Shown: positions 1 to 9,296, counted from the stretch's first letter. The stretch: DNA of 64,000 nt from Mariniflexile sp. TRM1-10 (GCF_003425985.1 NZ_CP022985.1:4572001-4636000); one strand, 5' to 3'. Numbers and translations: made by a program. Notes: generated by a model from the letters alone, not told the origin.

Positions 1-235
1 GTTCGTCCGTAATTAGTTCAATATTATGCGATTCGTACCATTCCCTAGGGGCCATTTCAAGAGCCTTCGCATCTTTATTTTGAAAAAACTCACTTAAATG
101 AACACGATCATATGCTGGTCTAGGTTCTTCACCAAAAACAGTTAACTGAAATTTTTTGTCTTTTGCGAGGTCTACAAATTTTTCACAAAACTTATATCCC
201 ACCATACCATTTCCTACAACAATAATTTTTTTCAT
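1..235 (-). CDS. nirB: Nitrite reductase large subunit NirB, N-terminal part (runs off the window)
   Basis: Assimilatory nitrite reductase large subunit, which reduces nitrite to ammonium with NAD(P)H in the cytoplasm. Only the first 78 residues are present; the gene continues past base 1. The N-terminus shows the FAD-binding dinucleotide motif GNGMVG directly after MKKIIVV, then the family signature EEPRPAYDRVHLSEFF. The start ATG at 233-235 gives the usual NirB beginning. The family is normally over 800 residues, so the siroheme and Fe-S parts lie outside. The neighbouring molybdopterin oxidoreductase would fit a nitrogen-assimilation or redox locus, but that link is inference. Confidence 0.9.
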   Translation of the reverse strand, partial: MKKIIVVGNGMVGYKFCEKFVDLAKDKKFQLTVFGEEPRPAYDRVHLSEFFQNKDAKALEMAPREWYESHNIELITDE

Positions 236-442
236 CAGTTAAATTTTAATTGTTTAGAGTTAGCTGCAATACACAACTACGTAATTTAATTACAAATCTA
301 AGTATTTTTACTTATTTTTTAAATATAAATATAAATTAATTTTTAACCAAACTTGAATTATTGACGATTTCACAAATTGAAATGAAAAAAATTAGGTATT
401 AAACAAAATTTTGATGTTAGAATTAGGAAAGCATGAATACCC

Positions 443-613
443 CTAATTAGCCTCAACCGTAATAATAACACTTTTTGAAGCCGGTGTTTTTGTCGTATGT
501 GCAAAGCTATCCAAAGGAACCAACACATTGGTTTCTGGAAAATACGTAGCGCAGCAATTTTTAGGAATTTCGTAACCAATCACTTTAAAATTATGGGCTT
601 CCCGAACCACACC
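443..613 (-). pseudogene. Truncated duplicate of the 3' end of the YdeP-type oxidoreductase gene
   Basis: This stretch encodes the last roughly 55 residues of a molybdopterin oxidoreductase (VVREAHNF... to SVIITVEAN then TAG). Bases 449-613 match 1610-1774, the end of the intact gene, at almost every position. I see only a few substitutions, such as T for C in the SFAHT codons. Homology stops abruptly at 613, where the sequence changes to gtaaagTTTAAACCACTTC; those last bases resemble the end of the palindromic repeat at 46353. No start codon or upstream domain remains. It is most simply a partial duplication or the scar of a deleted paralogue, and is not expected to make a functional protein. 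Confidence 0.85.
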
Positions 614-817
614 GTAAAGTTTAAACCACTTCTATAACAAAAAGTGAAAACGTTTATCATTTTCGATTTTTAAAAAAGGCACCTAAGTAAGAAGAGACTA
701 ACCATTTAAACGAAACGCCTCTATTATATGAGTTAAAAAAAAATTTTATACTGCAAAAAAGATTTTTCCATAGTACTTATATTAAGGTAACAAATGCAAA
801 TCTTAAAAATTGAAATT

Positions 818-1363
818 ATGAAAACAAAAATTCAAAATCTACTTCTAGTAACGCTCTTATTTTTTACCTGTACGCTATCAGCGCAATGGCGCAGCGATGA
901 AGTATTAAGTGACATTGAGAATCCTGAAAATTATACAACTATTGGATTAGCTCAAATGGATAGAAACTTATCTACATTTACAAATTTAATTTTTATTTCA
1001 GGATTAGCGCCATCCATGCTCATGACAGATAATCATACCGTTTTTATTCCAACGAATGAAGCCTTTAAAAAAATGCAGGTTAAAGATTTTTTATATTTAA
1101 CGAACCCCACTAACCGTGCAGATTTAATAAAATTTTTAAAGTATCATTTTCTGCCGAATAAAGTCATGCTATCAAAATTTAATAGTTCCCAAATTATAGA
1201 GACACAAGGAGGTCAACAAATTAATGTTTCTTATGATGAGCCTTTTGGAACAGCCTATATTGGTGGAGCAAGAATAATTAAAAGTGATGTTAAAGCAAAG
1301 AATGGTATTATTCACGTTGTTGACGGCGTCATTACACCCACTGAGGATGTTATATTTAATTAA
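818..1363 (+). CDS. Secreted fasciclin (FAS1) domain protein
   Basis: Single FAS1-domain protein of 181 residues, probably exported. The start at 818 is preferred over an in-frame ATG at 794 because MKTKIQNLLLVTLLFF... then forms a clean signal peptide with cleavage near LSA-Q. The FAS1 fold covers about residues 40-180, with the typical H1 motif TVFIPTNEAF and the H2-like ending NGIIHVVDGVITP. FAS1 proteins usually act in adhesion or matrix contacts; no substrate can be read from the sequence. It is flanked by the oxidoreductase remnant and by the intact oxidoreductase on the other strand, so it may have been placed here by the same rearrangement. Confidence 0.85.
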   Translation: MKTKIQNLLLVTLLFFTCTLSAQWRSDEVLSDIENPENYTTIGLAQMDRNLSTFTNLIFISGLAPSMLMTDNHTVFIPTNEAFKKMQVKDFLYLTNPTNRADLIKFLKYHFLPNKVMLSKFNSSQIIETQGGQQINVSYDEPFGTAYIGGARIIKSDVKAKNGIIHVVDGVITPTEDVIFN

Positions 1364-1409
1364 TTATTTTACCCGTTCTAATTTTAGAGGCTAAAAAGCA
1401 AACTTTAAT

Positions 1410-1461
1410 GTCAATTTGAGGTATCATTTTATTCTAAAAAAAGCAATATCAAATGACATTT
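1410..1461. repeat. 52-bp dispersed intergenic repeat, copy 1
   Basis: The sequence starting GTCAATTTGAGGTATCATTT and ending CAAATGACATTT recurs in reverse orientation at 40391-40442 with a handful of changes. Both copies are intergenic and have no coding potential. Function unknown. Confidence 0.75.
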
Positions 1462-1510
1462 AGTTTCCCATACTTATTGAAGTCTTAATTTTAAAAAACA
1501 TCATTGGTTC

Positions 1511-1556
1511 CGCAGTCGAAATGTATTGATCAGATTATCAATACATTTCGACTGCG
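1511..1556. repeat. Perfect 20-bp inverted repeat hairpin (REP-like), possible terminator
   Basis: CGCAGTCGAAATGTATTGAT (1511-1530) and its exact complement (1537-1556) flank a 6-base loop. It lies just downstream of the minus-strand oxidoreductase stop (1586). It could end or protect that transcript, but no strong T-run follows. It carries the cgcAGTCGAAat core seen in the other TCGA-type intergenic repeats of this window. Confidence 0.7.
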
Positions 1557-1585
1557 CTCCATTCGATTTGTTTTAATAAATTTAA

Positions 1586-3898
1586 CTATGACAAGCGCTC
1601 AGGGGTTATAGCTTCTACCCTAATAATAACACTTTTTGAAGCCGGTGTTTTTGCCGTATGTGCAAAGCTATCTAAAGGAACCAACACATTGGTTTCTGGA
1701 AAATACGTAGCGCAGCAATTTTTAGGAATTTCGTAACCAATCACTTTAAAATTATGGGCTTCCCGAACCACACCATTAAATTCCGATTTTAAATTAACAA
1801 CCTGTTGTTCTTTAAAACCTCTAGTTGCCATATCATCACGGTTCATAAAAATAATACGCCGCTCGTTATAAATACCTCTGTACCTATCGTTTAATCCGTA
1901 AATAGTCGTATTGAACTGATCGTGACTGCGAATGGTCATCATAACCAACTCCCCGTCCTTAAGTTTCCATTTTGGTAACCTGTTCAGTGAAAAATTGGCT
2001 TTCCCAGTTTTGGTCTTGAAGTTTCTGTAACGGGCTCCATTAGGTAAGTAGAATCCTGAAGGTTGTTTTAGTTTGCTGTTATAATCGTCAAATCCATCTA
2101 CAACCTCTTGAATATCATGGCGTACCAAATTATAATCATCTTTGTACTGAAGCCAATTTATTTTGGTTCTGTTCTTTAAAGTAGCATGTGCCATACCACA
2201 AACTACGGCCACTTCGCTTATTATTTTTTTTGAACAAGGCTCTAAAACACCTTTGGTTGAAGACACGATACCCATAGAATTTTCAACACTTTGAACCTGA
2301 ATACCCGTTTTTTGATAATCTTTTTCCGAGCGCCCCAAACAAGGTAAAATCAAAGCTTCTTTACCAGTCACTAAATGTGACCGATTTAATTTTGTGCTCA
2401 CATGAACCGTTAAATTACAATTGGCTAATGCTTGGGCAGCATATAAAGTATCCGGTACTGCCGAAATAAAGTTGCCGCCCATTCCGAAAAACACCTTTGC
2501 TTTTTTCTCGTACATCGCTTTTATGGCATCAATAACAGAATAGCCATGTTTAGGACTTGGTTTAAAACCATATTTAGCCTCAATTTTATCTAAAAAAGCC
2601 TGTGGAGCCGATTCCCAAATACCAACGGTTCTATCACCTTGCACATTGGAATGCCCACGTACCGGACACGTGCCAGCGCCTTCTTTACCAATGCTTCCTT
2701 TTAATAACAAGAGATTGACCAACTCACGAATATTATCTACCGCATTTTGGTGTTGCGTTAAACCCATAGCCCAACAAATAATGATTTTATTGTTGTTTAG
2801 GATTAAATGGAATGCTTCATCAAAAATTTCTTTTGAAACACCAGACGCTTGCAAACAGTCTTCAAAATTATAAGTCTTTAAATCTGAAACAAAGGCTTCA
2901 TAACCATGTGTAAACTCTTTTATAAAGCCTTCATCAACCACACCGCCGTCAATCGTTTCTTTTTCAAGTAATTTAATAAGTAGGGCTTTTATAAAAGCGA
3001 CATCGCCGTTTATAGTAATAGGTACAAATACATCGGTTATTTTAGTGCCACCCGTTAGTAATTTATAAGGATTTTGCGGATTAGTGAATTTCACCAAGCC
3101 AGCTTCCGGTAGCGGATTGATAGCCATTATTTTACCACCGTTTTTTTTACATTTTTCCAAAGCAGTCAACATTCTTGGGTGATTGGTAGCAGGGTTTTGC
3201 CCCATCACTATTACCAATTCCGCTTTATACAAATCGTCTAAAGTCACAGAGCCTTTGCCGATTCCTAACGTTTCGGAAAGGGCACTCCCACTAGCTTCAT
3301 GACACATGTTAGAACAATCCGGCAAATTGGATGTACCAAACTCACGCACAAATAATTGGTATAAAAAAGCGGCTTCGTTGGTGGTTCTTCCAGAAGTATA
3401 AAACACAGCGTCATTCGGTGAGTCCAAAGCATTTAAATGTGTCCCCACTTTTTTAAAAGCATCATCCCAAGAAATGGGCTGATAATGCGTAGCTCCTGAT
3501 GCCAAAAATAGGGGTTCGGACAAACGCCCTGATTTCCCAATTTCAAAGTCAGACCAACCAGCCAATTCATCAACGGAATGGTTCGCAAAAAATTCGGCAC
3601 CAATGGTCTTGTTTTGCGCTTCTTCTGCCATCGCCTTTATGCCATTTTCGCAATATTCACCTAAAAAAGAACGGGCATCGTCTGGATCTGGCCATGCACA
3701 ACCTGGACAATCAAACCCGCCTTTTTGATTTAATTTAAGTGAAATTTTTAAGGCATCGGCAGGATTCATGTATTTTACTGCATGACCAACGGCTGCCTTT
3801 ATAGCAGGCATACCTACACTATTCTTTGGAGGCGTTTTTGTTTTTAAATTTGAAAAACCTTCGGGTGTTTTGGCCTTGTCTTTTGGAGATGAACTCAT
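1586..3898 (-). CDS. FdhF/YdeP-family molybdopterin oxidoreductase
   Basis: Cytoplasmic molybdopterin-dependent oxidoreductase of 770 residues, the usual YdeP length. The N-terminus carries the YdeP signature GGFDCPGCAWPDPDDAR near residue 60. The cofactor-binding body includes TSGRTTNEAAFLYQLF, SNMCHEASG and VIVMGQNPATNHPRM, and a molydopterin dinucleotide-binding domain forms the last roughly 130 residues (IRSHDQFNTTIYGLNDRYRG). Relatives in other bacteria are annotated as formate-dehydrogenase-like or acid-resistance proteins; the true substrate is unknown. Start ATG at 3896-3898. Its 3' end is the source of, or sister to, the fragment at 443-613. An inverted-repeat element (3921-4079) sits immediately upstream and may contain or displace its promoter. 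Confidence 0.9.
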   Translation of the reverse strand: MSSSPKDKAKTPEGFSNLKTKTPPKNSVGMPAIKAAVGHAVKYMNPADALKISLKLNQKGGFDCPGCAWPDPDDARSFLGEYCENGIKAMAEEAQNKTIGAEFFANHSVDELAGWSDFEIGKSGRLSEPLFLASGATHYQPISWDDAFKKVGTHLNALDSPNDAVFYTSGRTTNEAAFLYQLFVREFGTSNLPDCSNMCHEASGSALSETLGIGKGSVTLDDLYKAELVIVMGQNPATNHPRMLTALEKCKKNGGKIMAINPLPEAGLVKFTNPQNPYKLLTGGTKITDVFVPITINGDVAFIKALLIKLLEKETIDGGVVDEGFIKEFTHGYEAFVSDLKTYNFEDCLQASGVSKEIFDEAFHLILNNNKIIICWAMGLTQHQNAVDNIRELVNLLLLKGSIGKEGAGTCPVRGHSNVQGDRTVGIWESAPQAFLDKIEAKYGFKPSPKHGYSVIDAIKAMYEKKAKVFFGMGGNFISAVPDTLYAAQALANCNLTVHVSTKLNRSHLVTGKEALILPCLGRSEKDYQKTGIQVQSVENSMGIVSSTKGVLEPCSKKIISEVAVVCGMAHATLKNRTKINWLQYKDDYNLVRHDIQEVVDGFDDYNSKLKQPSGFYLPNGARYRNFKTKTGKANFSLNRLPKWKLKDGELVMMTIRSHDQFNTTIYGLNDRYRGIYNERRIIFMNRDDMATRGFKEQQVVNLKSEFNGVVREAHNFKVIGYEIPKNCCATYFPETNVLVPLDSFAHTAKTPASKSVIIRVEAITPERLS

Positions 3899-3920
3899 TA
3901 AACTCGTTTAAACTTCTCAT

Positions 3921-4079
3921 TTTAGTACATTACAAAAATCCTAATATATTTCAGATGTCAGTCTGAGCGCAGTCGAAGACACTAGGAATCTTGTTTTTAT
4001 CCGCATTTCGACTTTAGTTTATCTTAAGCACAGCCGAAAAGCTCCATGTGACACGCTTCAATTTTTGTTATATCCTAAA
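3921..4079. repeat. MITE-like element with 19-bp imperfect terminal inverted repeats, copy 1
   Basis: The left end TTTAGTACATTACAAAAAT pairs with the right end (4061-4079) at 16 of 19 positions. Bases 3921-3981 closely match the complement of the right half of the element at 6962-7091, including the internal GATGTCAGTCTGAGCGCAGTCGAAGAC block. It has no coding capacity and is therefore a non-autonomous repeat, lying just upstream of the oxidoreductase start. Confidence 0.75.
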
Positions 4080-4124
4080 ACTTCTTATAATTAAAATCAA
4101 AAATATCCTTAAATATATAGCTAT

Positions 4125-5081
4125 TTAATGATTTTTGACAAACTCTAAAGCGCGTTTTTCATTGTAATAAACATTTCCTTTATCAATAAATCCAACATGA
4201 CCTCCAAAATTTGGCATTTCTAAATATAAATTCGGGTTTTGTTTAGCTTCTTTTACAGGATAACATTCGGGTGATAAAAAGGAATCATTAAGGGCGTTTA
4301 TTATGAGCGTAGGCACTTTTATGTTAGGAAGGAATTGCAGACTGCTACATTGCTCATAATAATCCAAAGCATCTTTAAAACCATGCGCTTTGGATGTGTA
4401 AATAGTATCAAAATCATATAATGTTTTAATTGAAGCTATCTCTTCAATACTTAACTCCTTATCGAAGTTTTTTTGCTTGATTTTTAATCGGTTTACCAAG
4501 TGTTTTTTAAACCGATCGTGAAACAAAATGTTTTTAAAATTGTGTAGTTCTTTAGCCGAACCATACAGATGACAAGGTACAGAAATGGCTATGGCCGATT
4601 TTACTTCCTGTGGTACAACCTCACGCTCTCCTAAATATTTTAAAATGATGTTGGCACCTAAACTGATACCTTTTAAATAAATTTCAGAGTACTTTTTATT
4701 TAAAATAGCGTCATTTATTACCGTTTCTAAATCTTGGGTTGCTCCCGAATGGTAGCTATAATACTTTAAATTGTCTTCACCACTGCAGCCTCTAAAATTC
4801 ACGCAAACAGCATCTATACCATGGTTATTAAACAGTTTTGCTGTACCAGTTACATAAGGACGTTGGGCATGCCCTTCCAATCCGTGAAGTAAAATGATGA
4901 GTTTATTGCTTTTTTCTTTTGAAAAACTCCAATCCAAATCCAGAAAATCACCATCGTTTAAAGTAATCCGTTCGCGTTCTTGTTTCAAAGAAACTTTACG
5001 AACTAACCCCGAATATACAGTTGAAACAAAACCTTTTTTAAAAAAGAATGGCGGCTTGTATGTGGATTCTATTATTGGCAT
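4125..5081 (-). CDS. YheT-family alpha/beta hydrolase
   Basis: Alpha/beta hydrolase of 318 residues related to YheT/EMB8, a family of putative esterases or lipases. Visible elements are the oxyanion region ILLHGLEGHAQRPYVTG, the nucleophile elbow GISLGAN (Ser near residue 138), the acid region LIINALNDSFLSPE, and the catalytic His in FGGHVGFID near the C-terminus. There is no signal peptide, so it is cytoplasmic or loosely membrane associated. The substrate cannot be inferred. The start at 5081 lies directly beside the long 8-bp tandem repeat that separates it from adenine deaminase, so its promoter must lie in or beyond that repeat. Confidence 0.88.
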   Translation of the reverse strand: MPIIESTYKPPFFFKKGFVSTVYSGLVRKVSLKQERERITLNDGDFLDLDWSFSKEKSNKLIILLHGLEGHAQRPYVTGTAKLFNNHGIDAVCVNFRGCSGEDNLKYYSYHSGATQDLETVINDAILNKKYSEIYLKGISLGANIILKYLGEREVVPQEVKSAIAISVPCHLYGSAKELHNFKNILFHDRFKKHLVNRLKIKQKNFDKELSIEEIASIKTLYDFDTIYTSKAHGFKDALDYYEQCSSLQFLPNIKVPTLIINALNDSFLSPECYPVKEAKQNPNLYLEMPNFGGHVGFIDKGNVYYNEKRALEFVKNH

Positions 5082-5088
5082 TTTGGTG

Positions 5089-5279
5089 GTTAGATTGTTA
5101 GATTGTTAGATTGTTAGATTGTTAGATTGTTAGATTGTTAGATTGTTAGATTGTTAGATTGTTAGATTGTTAGATTGTTAGATTGTTAGATTGTTAGATT
5201 GTTAGATTGTTAGATTGTTAGATTGTTAGATTGTTAGATTGTTAGATTGTTAGATTGTTAGATTGTTAGATTGTTAGAT
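5089..5279. repeat. Tandem repeat of the 8-mer GTTAGATT, about 24 copies
   Basis: A perfect array of about 191 bp fills nearly the whole gap between the hydrolase start and the adenine deaminase stop. All units look identical, which suggests recent slipped-strand expansion. The unit is not a multiple of three and carries stop codons, so it is not coding. Confidence 0.97.
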
Positions 5280-5321
5280 GAAAATTATTCAATATTTCGT
5301 ACAACCATTAATTATTCATTA

Positions 5322-6947
5322 TTAATTATTAATTGTTAAAGAGGTAAATTTAAAATCCGTTCCATTAAAAAGTCCTTTGTCACTGAGTTTTAATGATGGG
5401 ATAACCAACAACGCCATAAACGATAAGGTCATGTAGGGTGTATGTAGTGTACTCCCTAATTGTTTTGCCATGTTATCAAGTTCTGCGTATTGTTTTCCAA
5501 CAGTATCTCCGTCTTTGTCACTCATAATACCTGCAACTGGAAGCGCAATTATTTTTTCTTCGGAATTAGAAACCGCACAAATACCCCCTTTATGTTCAAT
5601 AAGTAAATTAACCGCTTTACAAATAGCTTCGTCTGAAACACCAACCGCTATAATATTATGCGAATCGTGTCCAACTGAAGACGCAATAGCTCCTTCTTTT
5701 AAGCCAAAGTTTTTTATGAATGCCATCGCTGGCTTTTGGTTTTGATACCGGTTAACAACCGTCATTTTTAAAATATCTTTTTCGGTATTTGAAATCATAT
5801 TCCCATCCTTAATTAAAGCTTCTTCAATGATTTCATTGGTTACCAATTGGCCGTCTAAAGCTTCAATAGCCCTGATTTTCACTGAGGAAGACTCATATCT
5901 AAAATCTAAAACTTCCTTTTTATTACAGTTGAAATGATTCAGGTTTTCAAAAGAAACGGGGTTGATTAAAGAGTTTCCTTTATCAAATACCAACTCCCCA
6001 GCTATATAGGTTTGAATGGTTTTGAAATTTATTAAATCTTCAACAACTATAAAATCTGCAGCATCGCCTACCTGTAGTAAGCCTACATCCAAATTATAAT
6101 GTTTCACTGGGTTAACACATGCCATTTGCAGCACTTTAAACACGTCTATACCATTGGCTACGGCTCTGGTGCAAAGCTTGTTAATATGATCGAGTATTAA
6201 ATCGTCTGGATGCTTATCGTCACTACAAAACATCATGTTTTCAAAATGTTCAAATGCTAAACCTATTAAAGCTTCAAAATTTTTGGCAGCACTGCCTTCA
6301 CGGATGAGGATTTTCATGCCTTTTTGCAACTTTTCCAAAGCTTCATCATGGGTAAAACATTCATGGTCGGTAGTCATACCCGCATGAATGTATTTGGTAA
6401 GAGCATCACCTCTTAATCCCGGTGCGTGCCCATCCACTGGCTTATTATAATGTTTAGCCCAAGCTATTTTTTTCATCACTTCGGCATCATCAAACAACAC
6501 GCCGGGATAATTCATCATTTCTGCCAAATATTTGATATCGGGGTTCTCCAAAAGTGTTTTTATAGCATCTGAATCTATAACGGCTCCTGCCGATTCAAAA
6601 GTTGTTGCAGGCACACAAGAAGGTGCTCCAAAATGGAACTTAAATGGTACTTTTTTACCATTCCCTATCATAAACTCAACACCTTCAACACCTAACACAT
6701 TGGCTATTTCGTGCGGATCTGAAACCGTTGCTACGGTGCCATGGATTACGGCTAAACGTGCAAATTCACTAGGAACCAACATAGAACTTTCTATATGGAT
6801 ATGTGCATCAACAAAACCAGGAAGTATATAAACTTCAACATCATGTTGCTTTTCTTCAATAGAAAAAATCTTTTCATTTTTAATAGTGATTTCACCTTTA
6901 AAAATGCGCTTATTTTGGATGTCGACGATGTTGCCTTGTAGTTTCAA
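5322..6947 (-). CDS. ade: Adenine deaminase
   Basis: Deaminates adenine to hypoxanthine for purine salvage; cytoplasmic amidohydrolase. At 541 residues it matches the Ade family. Metal-binding motifs are [13 protein letters not shown] (HxH near residue 50), the conserved [10 protein letters not shown], the central DGHAPGL and TTDHEC, and the [10 protein letters not shown] acid cluster. The adenine-deaminase C-terminal domain carries [14 protein letters not shown] and GGI. The start ATG at 6945-6947 gives MKLQGNIVD, typical of flavobacterial homologues. It sits between an SSR and a MITE-like repeat and is likely transcribed alone. A relative such as another amidohydrolase is unlikely given the specific motifs. 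Confidence 0.95.
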   Translation of the reverse strand: MKLQGNIVDIQNKRIFKGEITIKNEKIFSIEEKQHDVEVYILPGFVDAHIHIESSMLVPSEFARLAVIHGTVATVSDPHEIANVLGVEGVEFMIGNGKKVPFKFHFGAPSCVPATTFESAGAVIDSDAIKTLLENPDIKYLAEMMNYPGVLFDDAEVMKKIAWAKHYNKPVDGHAPGLRGDALTKYIHAGMTTDHECFTHDEALEKLQKGMKILIREGSAAKNFEALIGLAFEHFENMMFCSDDKHPDDLILDHINKLCTRAVANGIDVFKVLQMACVNPVKHYNLDVGLLQVGDAADFIVVEDLINFKTIQTYIAGELVFDKGNSLINPVSFENLNHFNCNKKEVLDFRYESSSVKIRAIEALDGQLVTNEIIEEALIKDGNMISNTEKDILKMTVVNRYQNQKPAMAFIKNFGLKEGAIASSVGHDSHNIIAVGVSDEAICKAVNLLIEHKGGICAVSNSEEKIIALPVAGIMSDKDGDTVGKQYAELDNMAKQLGSTLHTPYMTLSFMALLVIPSLKLSDKGLFNGTDFKFTSLTINN

Positions 6948-6961
6948 ATTATGATTTTTAG

Positions 6962-7091
6962 TTTAGTACATGACAAAAATAGAAAGTGTCACATAGCTCA
7001 GTCGAAATACAATTAAAAACAATATTTCCAATGTCTTCGACTGCGCTCAGACTGACATCTGAATATATTTGGATTTTTGTCATGTACTAAA
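6962..7091. repeat. MITE-like element with perfect 19-bp terminal inverted repeats, copy 2
   Basis: TTTAGTACATGACAAAAAT at 6962-6980 is repeated as its exact complement at 7073-7091. The 130-bp element contains the REP-like core TCTTCGACTGCGCTCAGACT. It is the sister of the element at 3921-4079. It lies between ade and tilS and may serve as a transcription boundary. Confidence 0.85.
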
Positions 7092-7136
7092 GTTTTTTAG
7101 TTAATAAGACACTTCAACTGTGTTCAGTATGGCAAA

Positions 7137-8447
7137 TTATTTCAATTCAACTTTTAAAATGTGCTTTGTAGTGTCTGTAACTCGAAATCGGTTATCTGCT
7201 CTTTTATTTATAACCCAAACAATGGCATCATCCGAACATAACAACCAGGTGTTTTCCTTATCCAACAACGAGAATTTTTCGTCTTTAAAATATTTGCTTA
7301 ATTTCTTTTTTCCTGTCATTCCTAGTGGATAAAACACATCACCCTCTTCCCATTTTCTAAGTGTTAAAGGAAATTTTAATAAATCCTTATCGACATAAAT
7401 AACTGTTTTCGGGGTTTCTAAAACCGCATCCGCTTCTTCAAAAACTAACACTCCAAAAGGGGTTTCGACTATTTTATCTGTTTCTGAAATGTGTATGGTT
7501 TGACTATCATCCGCATGGATTTCACTCAACAACAAACTATTCCTGTCTTTTATTAATCGGTGTGTGTTTGTCAGGATTTGCTTTCCTGATTGTGCATCCA
7601 ATAAATTAAAGACGTCGTGCCATTCCGTAAATCCGAAATTCTTTAATAGCTCATACAAATAGGCTTTAGGATGACTTAATTTCTTAATTTCCTCTATATT
7701 TAATACAACAGTGTACGCATCAATTGATTTGATTACTTTATTAGTAACATCTGTAATTTTATCCTCAATTATAAATTTAGAATCATTTAAAAACGTTTGG
7801 GTTTTGGCAAAATTCTGTAAAAAATGAGGGTTTATTTCTTTAAGTATTGGTATCACATCATGACGCAATTTGTTTCTCAAATATTTGGTTGAGCTATTAC
7901 TACTATCTTCCCGCCACTTTAGTTTATGTTCCTTAGCATAATTTTCAATGTCTTCCCTCGAATAAGGCAGCAATGGCCTCACAATGTTATTATTTACCTC
8001 AGGAATCCCCAATAAACCATCCAAACCAGTTCCTCTTGATAAATTAATAAAGAATGTTTCAAGATTATCATCTGCGTGGTGAGCAGTTAAAATATAATCA
8101 AAATTAAGCTGCTTTGTAAGTTCTGAAAACCAAAGATATCTTAACATTCTTGCTGCCATTTGAATACTCAGTTTTTCATCTTCGGCAAAAGCCTCTGTAT
8201 CAAAATTTTCAACAAAAACCTCTAATTCCAAATCTTCTGCCAGTTGCAACACAAAATCTTCATCAGCATCACTTTCTTTTCCCCTTAAATTAAAATTGCA
8301 ATGGGCCAGAGCAATATTTAAGCCTGTTTTATAACATAAATGCGTTAAAACCATACTGTCAATCCCTCCAGAAATAGCAAGAAGTAACTTGCTGCTTTTT
8401 AAAAATGAAAGCTTGGAATCTATATGGTCTTGAAAGGTCTTTATCAT
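7137..8447 (-). CDS. tilS: tRNA(Ile)-lysidine synthetase TilS
   Basis: ATP-dependent ligase that converts C34 of the CAU-anticodon tRNA-Ile to lysidine, so that the tRNA reads AUA. The 436-residue length is normal for a protein with the C-terminal TilS domain. The PP-loop motif LLAISGGIDSM lies at about residues 22-32, followed by ALAHCNFNLRGKESDADE and YILTAHHADDNLETFF, all diagnostic. The C-terminal domain spans roughly residues 355-436 (TLRKWEEGDVFYPLGMTGKKKLSKYFKDEK). A good Bacteroidota promoter sits almost on top of the start codon, suggesting a leaderless or near-leaderless message. Essential gene. Confidence 0.96.
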   Translation of the reverse strand: MIKTFQDHIDSKLSFLKSSKLLLAISGGIDSMVLTHLCYKTGLNIALAHCNFNLRGKESDADEDFVLQLAEDLELEVFVENFDTEAFAEDEKLSIQMAARMLRYLWFSELTKQLNFDYILTAHHADDNLETFFINLSRGTGLDGLLGIPEVNNNIVRPLLPYSREDIENYAKEHKLKWREDSSNSSTKYLRNKLRHDVIPILKEINPHFLQNFAKTQTFLNDSKFIIEDKITDVTNKVIKSIDAYTVVLNIEEIKKLSHPKAYLYELLKNFGFTEWHDVFNLLDAQSGKQILTNTHRLIKDRNSLLLSEIHADDSQTIHISETDKIVETPFGVLVFEEADAVLETPKTVIYVDKDLLKFPLTLRKWEEGDVFYPLGMTGKKKLSKYFKDEKFSLLDKENTWLLCSDDAIVWVINKRADNRFRVTDTTKHILKVELK

Positions 8448-8451
8448 ATTT

Positions 8452-8480
8452 CAAAGTTAAGGTTTATTTTAATCTTGCAA
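8452..8480 (-). promoter_or_regulatory. Bacteroidota-type promoter of tilS
   Basis: On the minus strand TTG (8478-8480) is followed after 18 bases by TAACTTTG (8452-8459), matching TTG-N17-23-TAnnTTTG. The ATG is at 8445-8447, so transcription should start at or within a few bases of it. Confidence 0.6.
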
Positions 8481-8603
8481 AGAAGCAAAAGCACAAAGTT
8501 TAGCTGCTTACAAATTTTGAAGCCCTAAGTTAAAACTGATTTTCATCATCATATATTCTACAGAATTTTGTAAATTTAGAAACACATATTTAATTCAGGC
8601 ATT

Positions 8604-9296
8604 ATGAGTTCAATAGAAAGATTAAACGAAAAAGCAACTCAAACTGCTTTTAACAAAAAAGTGGTTTCTGCTTCACAACAATTACATCCTTATGTTAAAC
8701 ACAGACTTTATATTGCAGAATCTACAGGTATTATTCCTAAAAAAATGTATGCCTCAAACGGTATCATAGACGAAAGTATCGCAAAGTTTTATGAAAAAGG
8801 TTACGATATTGATATTGACACAAATACTTTAAAACTGAAACTTTTTAAAATAGTTGATGCCGATTTGGATGCTATTTTCAAAAAAGAAGCGTTTCATAAA
8901 AACACGATAAGCACGAACTCAATTTTAGTAGAAGAACTGGATGCCTTAGAAGAAAATTACACCATTGATGACGGTTTCGATTATGTAATGAATGAAGATT
9001 TAGATGATATTTCGTATCAGCAAAACGGACATTCCAAGCATTTATTTTTATATGATGATGACAGTAATTCTGTTTTAAATGCACTTGACACCAACGCCAT
9101 TTCTTTAAACAATCATAAAAAAACCTTAGGCAATTTATACAGTTGGCTACCACTAAATGTGTCGAATATTGTAGATTTATTTGTTTTTGGGAAACTCAGT
9201 TTTGAAGAAATTTCAAAAATTAAATCAATAGAAACCAAAAGGATTGTGCATATTTTTGATGAAATTAAAAAGAATTTCAACAACCACATCGATTAA
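8604..9296 (+). CDS. Conserved hypothetical protein with HTH-like C-terminus
   Basis: A 230-residue acidic protein that I do not assign to a named family. The C-terminal 50 residues (LPLNVSNIVDLFVFGKLSFEEISKIKSIETKRIVHIFDEIKKNF) have the spacing of a sigma-factor region-4-like helix-turn-helix: an LP.... helix, FGKLSFEEISKI, then a recognition-like helix. The middle (about residues 100-165) is rich in Asp and Glu and probably flexible. There is no signal peptide or membrane segment. A diverged sigma-like or DNA-binding regulator is possible but unproven. Its stop overlaps the convergent pabB stop by 4 bases. Confidence 0.75.
   Translation: MSSIERLNEKATQTAFNKKVVSASQQLHPYVKHRLYIAESTGIIPKKMYASNGIIDESIAKFYEKGYDIDIDTNTLKLKLFKIVDADLDAIFKKEAFHKNTISTNSILVEELDALEENYTIDDGFDYVMNEDLDDISYQQNGHSKHLFLYDDDSNSVLNALDTNAISLNNHKKTLGNLYSWLPLNVSNIVDLFVFGKLSFEEISKIKSIETKRIVHIFDEIKKNFNNHID

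Noticed and set aside
5089..5279. Regular array that could be mistaken for a CRISPR
   Set aside because: The unit is only 8 bp with no spacers; it is a microsatellite.
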